From assembly GCA_029268325.1 (NCBI GenBank), contig JAJUGC010000002.1, forward strand, positions 1 through 18,549: a stretch of 18,549 nucleotides of DNA, read 5' to 3'. Both the position numbers and the translations under genes were made by a program. The notes under the pieces were generated by a model that ran no database searches, was not told the DNA's origin, and saw only the letters and a program-made list of their open reading frames with translations. Each line of letters begins with the position of its first letter. The first letter of the stretch is position 1. This stretch comes from Gammaproteobacteria bacterium (lineage in GTDB: Bacteria > Pseudomonadota > Gammaproteobacteria > Pseudomonadales > Oleiphilaceae). Shown here piece after piece: positions 16,350-18,549 of the stretch.

Positions 16350-17466
16350 CAAGCCTCCTTATACCGGCCACGAAGACCAATATGTACTCGCGGCCATGCG
16401 CAGCGAGAAGATCTCCGGCGATGGTCCGTTCAGCAAACGCTGCCAGCAATGGTTCGAACAGCAACTGGGCTGCAATAGGACGTTGTTGACCCCATCCTGT
16501 ACCCATGCATTGGAAATGGCAGCACTGCTGATCGATATCCAGCCGGGCGACGAAGTGATCATGCCTAGCTACACCTTCGTCAGCACGGCCAATGCCTTCG
16601 TCTTACGGGGCGCCACTATCGTGTTCGTAGATATCCGCCCGGACACCATGAATATTGATGAACGCCTCATCGAAGCCGCCATTACAGATAAAACCAAAGC
16701 GATTGTCCCGGTCCATTACGCTGGAGTGGCTTGTGAAATGGACAGCATCATGGATATCGCAACTCGTCACCAACTCTGGGTCATCGAAGATGCCGCCCAG
16801 GGCATGATGTCCACCTACAAGGGACGCCCACTCGGTACCATTGGTCACCTCGGCGCCTATAGCTTTCATGAAACCAAGAACTATACCAGTGGCGAAGAGT
16901 GCGGCTTGCTGCTCATCAATGACGAGCGATTCGCCCAGCGCGCCGAGATCATCCGGGAGAAAGGCACCAATCGCAGCCAATTTTTCCGGGGCATGGTGGA
17001 CAAATACAGCTGGGTCGATGTGGGCAGCAGTTATCTTCCCAGCGATCTGCAGGCAGCGTTCCTCTGGGGTCAGTTGGAGCGGGCAGATGACATTAACCGG
17101 AATCGTTTGAACACCTGGGCCGTTTATCGCAATGGTCTGCAAACCTTGGCGGAATCAGGCCGGATCGAACTACCGACCATTCCGCCGGAATGTGAACACA
17201 ACGCCCATATGCTCTATTTAAAAGTCCGGGATTTACACGAGCGCACCCGACTGCTGGACCACCTGAAACAACGGAAAATCCTGGCAGTCTTCCATTACGT
17301 TCCCTTGCATAGCTCCCAAGCCGGCAGCCGCTTCGCCCGCTTCCACGGAGCAGATTGCTACACCACCCAGGAAAGCGAGCGGCTAATTCGTTTGCCGATG
17401 TGGTACGGCATGCCTTCGGAAACGGCACACCACGTCATACAGCAAGTACGATCTTACTGGGAGTAG
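16336..17466 (+). CDS. wecE: dTDP-4-amino-4,6-dideoxygalactose transaminase WecE (RffA)
   Basis: WecE is a PLP-dependent sugar aminotransferase that converts dTDP-4-keto-6-deoxyglucose to dTDP-4-amino-4,6-dideoxygalactose (TDP-Fuc4N). The 376-residue sequence matches E. coli WecE closely: MIPFNKPP, LTPSCTHALEMAALLIDIQP, GDEVIMPSYTFVSTANAFVL, PDTMNIDERLIEAAITDKTK, VPVHYAGVACEMD, EDAAQGMMSTYKGRPLGTIG and EIIREKGTNRSQFFRG. The PLP lysine is K181 in SFHETKNY, and the aspartate contacting the pyridine ring is in EDAAQ (151-155). The segment after the lysine is TSGEECG where E. coli has TAGGEGG, a local oddity. Its start overlaps the acyltransferase stop by 14 bases. It is the last gene of the operon and fixes the pathway as Fuc4NAc, not rhamnose. 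Confidence 0.97.
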   Translation: MIPFNKPPYTGHEDQYVLAAMRSEKISGDGPFSKRCQQWFEQQLGCNRTLLTPSCTHALEMAALLIDIQPGDEVIMPSYTFVSTANAFVLRGATIVFVDIRPDTMNIDERLIEAAITDKTKAIVPVHYAGVACEMDSIMDIATRHQLWVIEDAAQGMMSTYKGRPLGTIGHLGAYSFHETKNYTSGEECGLLLINDERFAQRAEIIREKGTNRSQFFRGMVDKYSWVDVGSSYLPSDLQAAFLWGQLERADDINRNRLNTWAVYRNGLQTLAESGRIELPTIPPECEHNAHMLYLKVRDLHERTRLLDHLKQRKILAVFHYVPLHSSQAGSRFARFHGADCYTTQESERLIRLPMWYGMPSETAHHVIQQVRSYWE

Positions 17467-17482
17467 TCCCACTTGCTAAAAC

Positions 17483-17514
17483 CCTTTACAGCCTGCTGAG
17501 GGCGGCTGTAAAGG
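17483..17514. terminator. Strong hairpin after wecE, possibly bidirectional
   Basis: CCTTTACAGCC (17483-17493) pairs perfectly with GGCTGTAAAGG (17504-17514) around a ten-base loop, 17 bases after the wecE stop. On the plus strand no T run follows. On the minus strand the stem is followed by GTTTTAG, which looks more like an intrinsic terminator, so it could end both the wecE operon and the small minus-strand ORF at 17575-17709. Confidence 0.65.
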
Positions 17515-17574
17515 TCAACACACTCCCTCACCGTTCAGCGCGCTTTATGATTAGCTGCGTCCTTTGGCTATTGA

Positions 17575-17709
17575 TTAAGCGGCGCCTACCAAACATAGGA
17601 CCGCTGGATAGCCATACCGGCCCAAGCCTTTTGAAGTAGAAGTAGTATCCACATGAGCAGTAACCAAGACCAGCAATCCTACCGCCAAGCTTGTAACAAC
17701 CGCCTTCAT
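17575..17709 (-). CDS. Possible 44-residue small membrane or exported protein
   Basis: On the minus strand ATG at 17709 opens a 44-codon frame ending in TAA at 17577-17575. The protein begins MKAVVTSLAVGLLVLVTAHV, a lysine followed by a hydrophobic stretch like a signal peptide or membrane helix. A Ser/Thr-rich linker DTTSTSKGLGRYG and a second short hydrophobic piece YPAVLCLVGAA follow. An AGGA ribosome binding site lies six bases before the ATG, and a terminator-like hairpin with GTTTTAG follows downstream on the same strand. These three signals together make it more credible than a chance ORF. I do not recognise the family. It is oriented against the sugar operon. A seven-pair hairpin (17698-17716) covers its start codon, which could limit translation. 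Confidence 0.45.
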   Translation of the reverse strand: MKAVVTSLAVGLLVLVTAHVDTTSTSKGLGRYGYPAVLCLVGAA

Positions 17710-17716
17710 GGCGGTT
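17698..17716 (-). promoter_or_regulatory. Hairpin over the start codon of the small minus-strand ORF
   Basis: AACCGCC (17698-17704) pairs perfectly with GGCGGTT (17710-17716) around a five-base loop that contains the CAT complementary to the ATG at 17709. On the minus-strand transcript the start codon would sit in the loop with the AGGA just outside. It may influence translation; the role is inferred. Confidence 0.3.
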
Positions 17717-17852
17717 CCTCATGGCATTCATCTTGTCGAAGAATCCGCCAGCGCCAGTGCTCTCACATTTAAAGACTCTGCTCCTTTCTCAAAAAACGTA
17801 GGCACCCCGCACCTCTTATTGGCTTTCATACAACAGCTGGAATAATGAGTCA

Positions 17853-18549
17853 GTGAAAAAAATAGCTATTCTTCAATCCAATTACATTCCTTGGAATGGG
17901 GTATTTTGATCTCATCAATTCAGTGGACGAATTTGTTCTGTATGATGACATGCAGTACACGAAAAATGACTGGAGGAATCGAAACAAGATTAAAACTCCC
18001 CAAGGCGTCCAATGGCTTACGATCCCGGTTACTCGTAAAAGTCTGGGTCAGAAGATCAAGGATACTCAAGTGTCCGATCCCAGCTGGCGAAACAAGCACT
18101 GGAAAACGATCTGTCAAAACTATGGGAAGGCCAAGTACTTCTCGACTTATGCGCCACTGTTTGAGTCGCTGTACCTGAATGACTCCAGCCCTTATCTGTC
18201 AGAAATCAACAAAAACTTCATTTTAGCTATCAATAGCATGCTGGGTATCCATACGCGGATACGCCACTCGAGTGAATTTACTCTTGCAGAAGGAAAAACT
18301 CAGCGGTTGGTTGATATCTGCCGGGCTCTGGATGCCAATGAATATCTTAGTGGCCCGGCCGCAAAAGATTATCTCGACGAAGGACTGTTCTTACAGGCAG
18401 GAATCACGGTCAAATGGATGAATTACAACGGCTACCCCGAGTACAACCAGTTTCATTCCCCCTTTGAACATGGCGTGACGGTTTTAGATCTCATTTGTAA
18501 TGAGGGCGTCAATGCATCCCATTTTATGAAGAGTTTTAACCATCAAGGA
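17853..18549 (+). pseudogene. WbqC-family protein gene with a one-base frameshift near the start, 3' end beyond window
   Basis: WbqC-family proteins are about 230-250 residues, occur in surface polysaccharide loci and lack an established reaction. A GTG at 17853 starts KKIAILQSNYIPWNG, the conserved family N-terminus, but this frame meets TGA at 17907-17909. Removing one G from the GGGG run at 17898-17901 restores WNGYFDLINSVDEFVLYDDM. The frame then stays open to the window end through YTKNDWRNRNKIKTPQG, WLTIPV, SDPSWRNKHWKTI, YLSGPAAKDYLDEGLF and GYPEYNQFHSPFEHGVTVLD. The visible length of about 230 codons means the gene is nearly complete. An ATG at 17896-17898 lies in the downstream frame and could start a product lacking the first 15 residues, including the conserved QSNYIPW. 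A sequencing error in the G run is an alternative to a real mutation. Confidence 0.85.

Larger units (their letters stand above)
17467..17852. other. 386-base interval between wecE and the WbqC-family gene
   Basis: The only coding candidate is a 44-residue ORF on the minus strand (17575-17709). The interval also holds a perfect 11-pair hairpin (17483-17514) and a seven-pair hairpin (17698-17716) over that ORF's start. No remnant of a larger gene or mobile element was recognised. No clear promoter for the WbqC-family gene was found; spacing from wecE suggests it is not simply the next gene of the same tight operon. Confidence 0.5.

Noticed and set aside
17528..17731. 67-codon minus-strand frame overlapping the 44-residue ORF
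   Set aside because: Its translation is rich in Arg, Cys and Gly with no pattern, and it starts without a ribosome binding site; the 44-codon frame on the same strand has better start and stop signals.
17891..18178. 95-codon plus-strand frame within the WbqC-family gene
   Set aside because: It is in the wrong frame; the adjacent frame carries clear WbqC-family sequence up to the window end.

Overview
The window looks like a chromosomal stretch of a gammaproteobacterium, probably an Alcanivorax-, Marinobacter- or Pseudomonas-type organism. The reasons are the gene order thiC / tolC / waaA / FAD enzyme plus aldo-keto reductase / hldE / LPS-core kinase, which recalls the Pseudomonas waaA-hldE neighbourhood, together with moderately high GC and a full Gram-negative LPS gene set. 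The genus is an inference from remembered synteny and not a database result.

Layout. Positions 1-1560 (minus) hold the N-terminal 520 codons of thiC. It is preceded by a TPP riboswitch (about 1694-1785) and a good sigma70-type promoter (1796-1824). A divergent tolC-family gene (1986-3314) follows, facing convergently into waaA (3404-4666, minus) with a shared hairpin between them. Next comes a two-gene plus-strand unit: a FAD-dependent oxidoreductase (4860-6062) and an aldo/keto reductase (6072-6866). It converges on hldE (6962-8386, minus). From 8525 everything recognisable is on the plus strand except one small minus-strand ORF: a YrbL-type kinase-like protein, an LpxL-type acyltransferase, WaaP, and a family-4 glycosyltransferase with lower GC. 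After a 383-base gene-free gap with a terminator-like hairpin and a promoter candidate, a compact sugar operon starts: rmlB, rmlA, wecF-like, hexapeptide acyltransferase, wecE. A small minus-strand ORF (17575-17709) and a WbqC-family gene with a frameshift near its start (17853 onward) end the window.

How the genes fit together. waaA, hldE, lpxL and waaP build and decorate the lipid A and heptose-containing inner core. The 12684-17466 operon matches the enterobacterial-common-antigen route to TDP-Fuc4NAc: RmlA makes TDP-glucose, RmlB makes TDP-4-keto-6-deoxyglucose, WecE aminates it to TDP-Fuc4N, an acetyltransferase would give TDP-Fuc4NAc, and the WecF-like enzyme transfers the sugar. The usual GNAT-type WecD is absent here and a left-handed beta-helix acyltransferase sits in its place, which is the most interesting biochemical prediction in the window. 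Other points worth a second look are the one-base frameshift in the WbqC gene, two unannotated small ORFs with good ribosome binding sites (1836-1931 and 17575-17709), and the composition change at the glycosyltransferase and the gap after it. I saw no tRNA, rRNA, CRISPR array, insertion sequence or phage gene.
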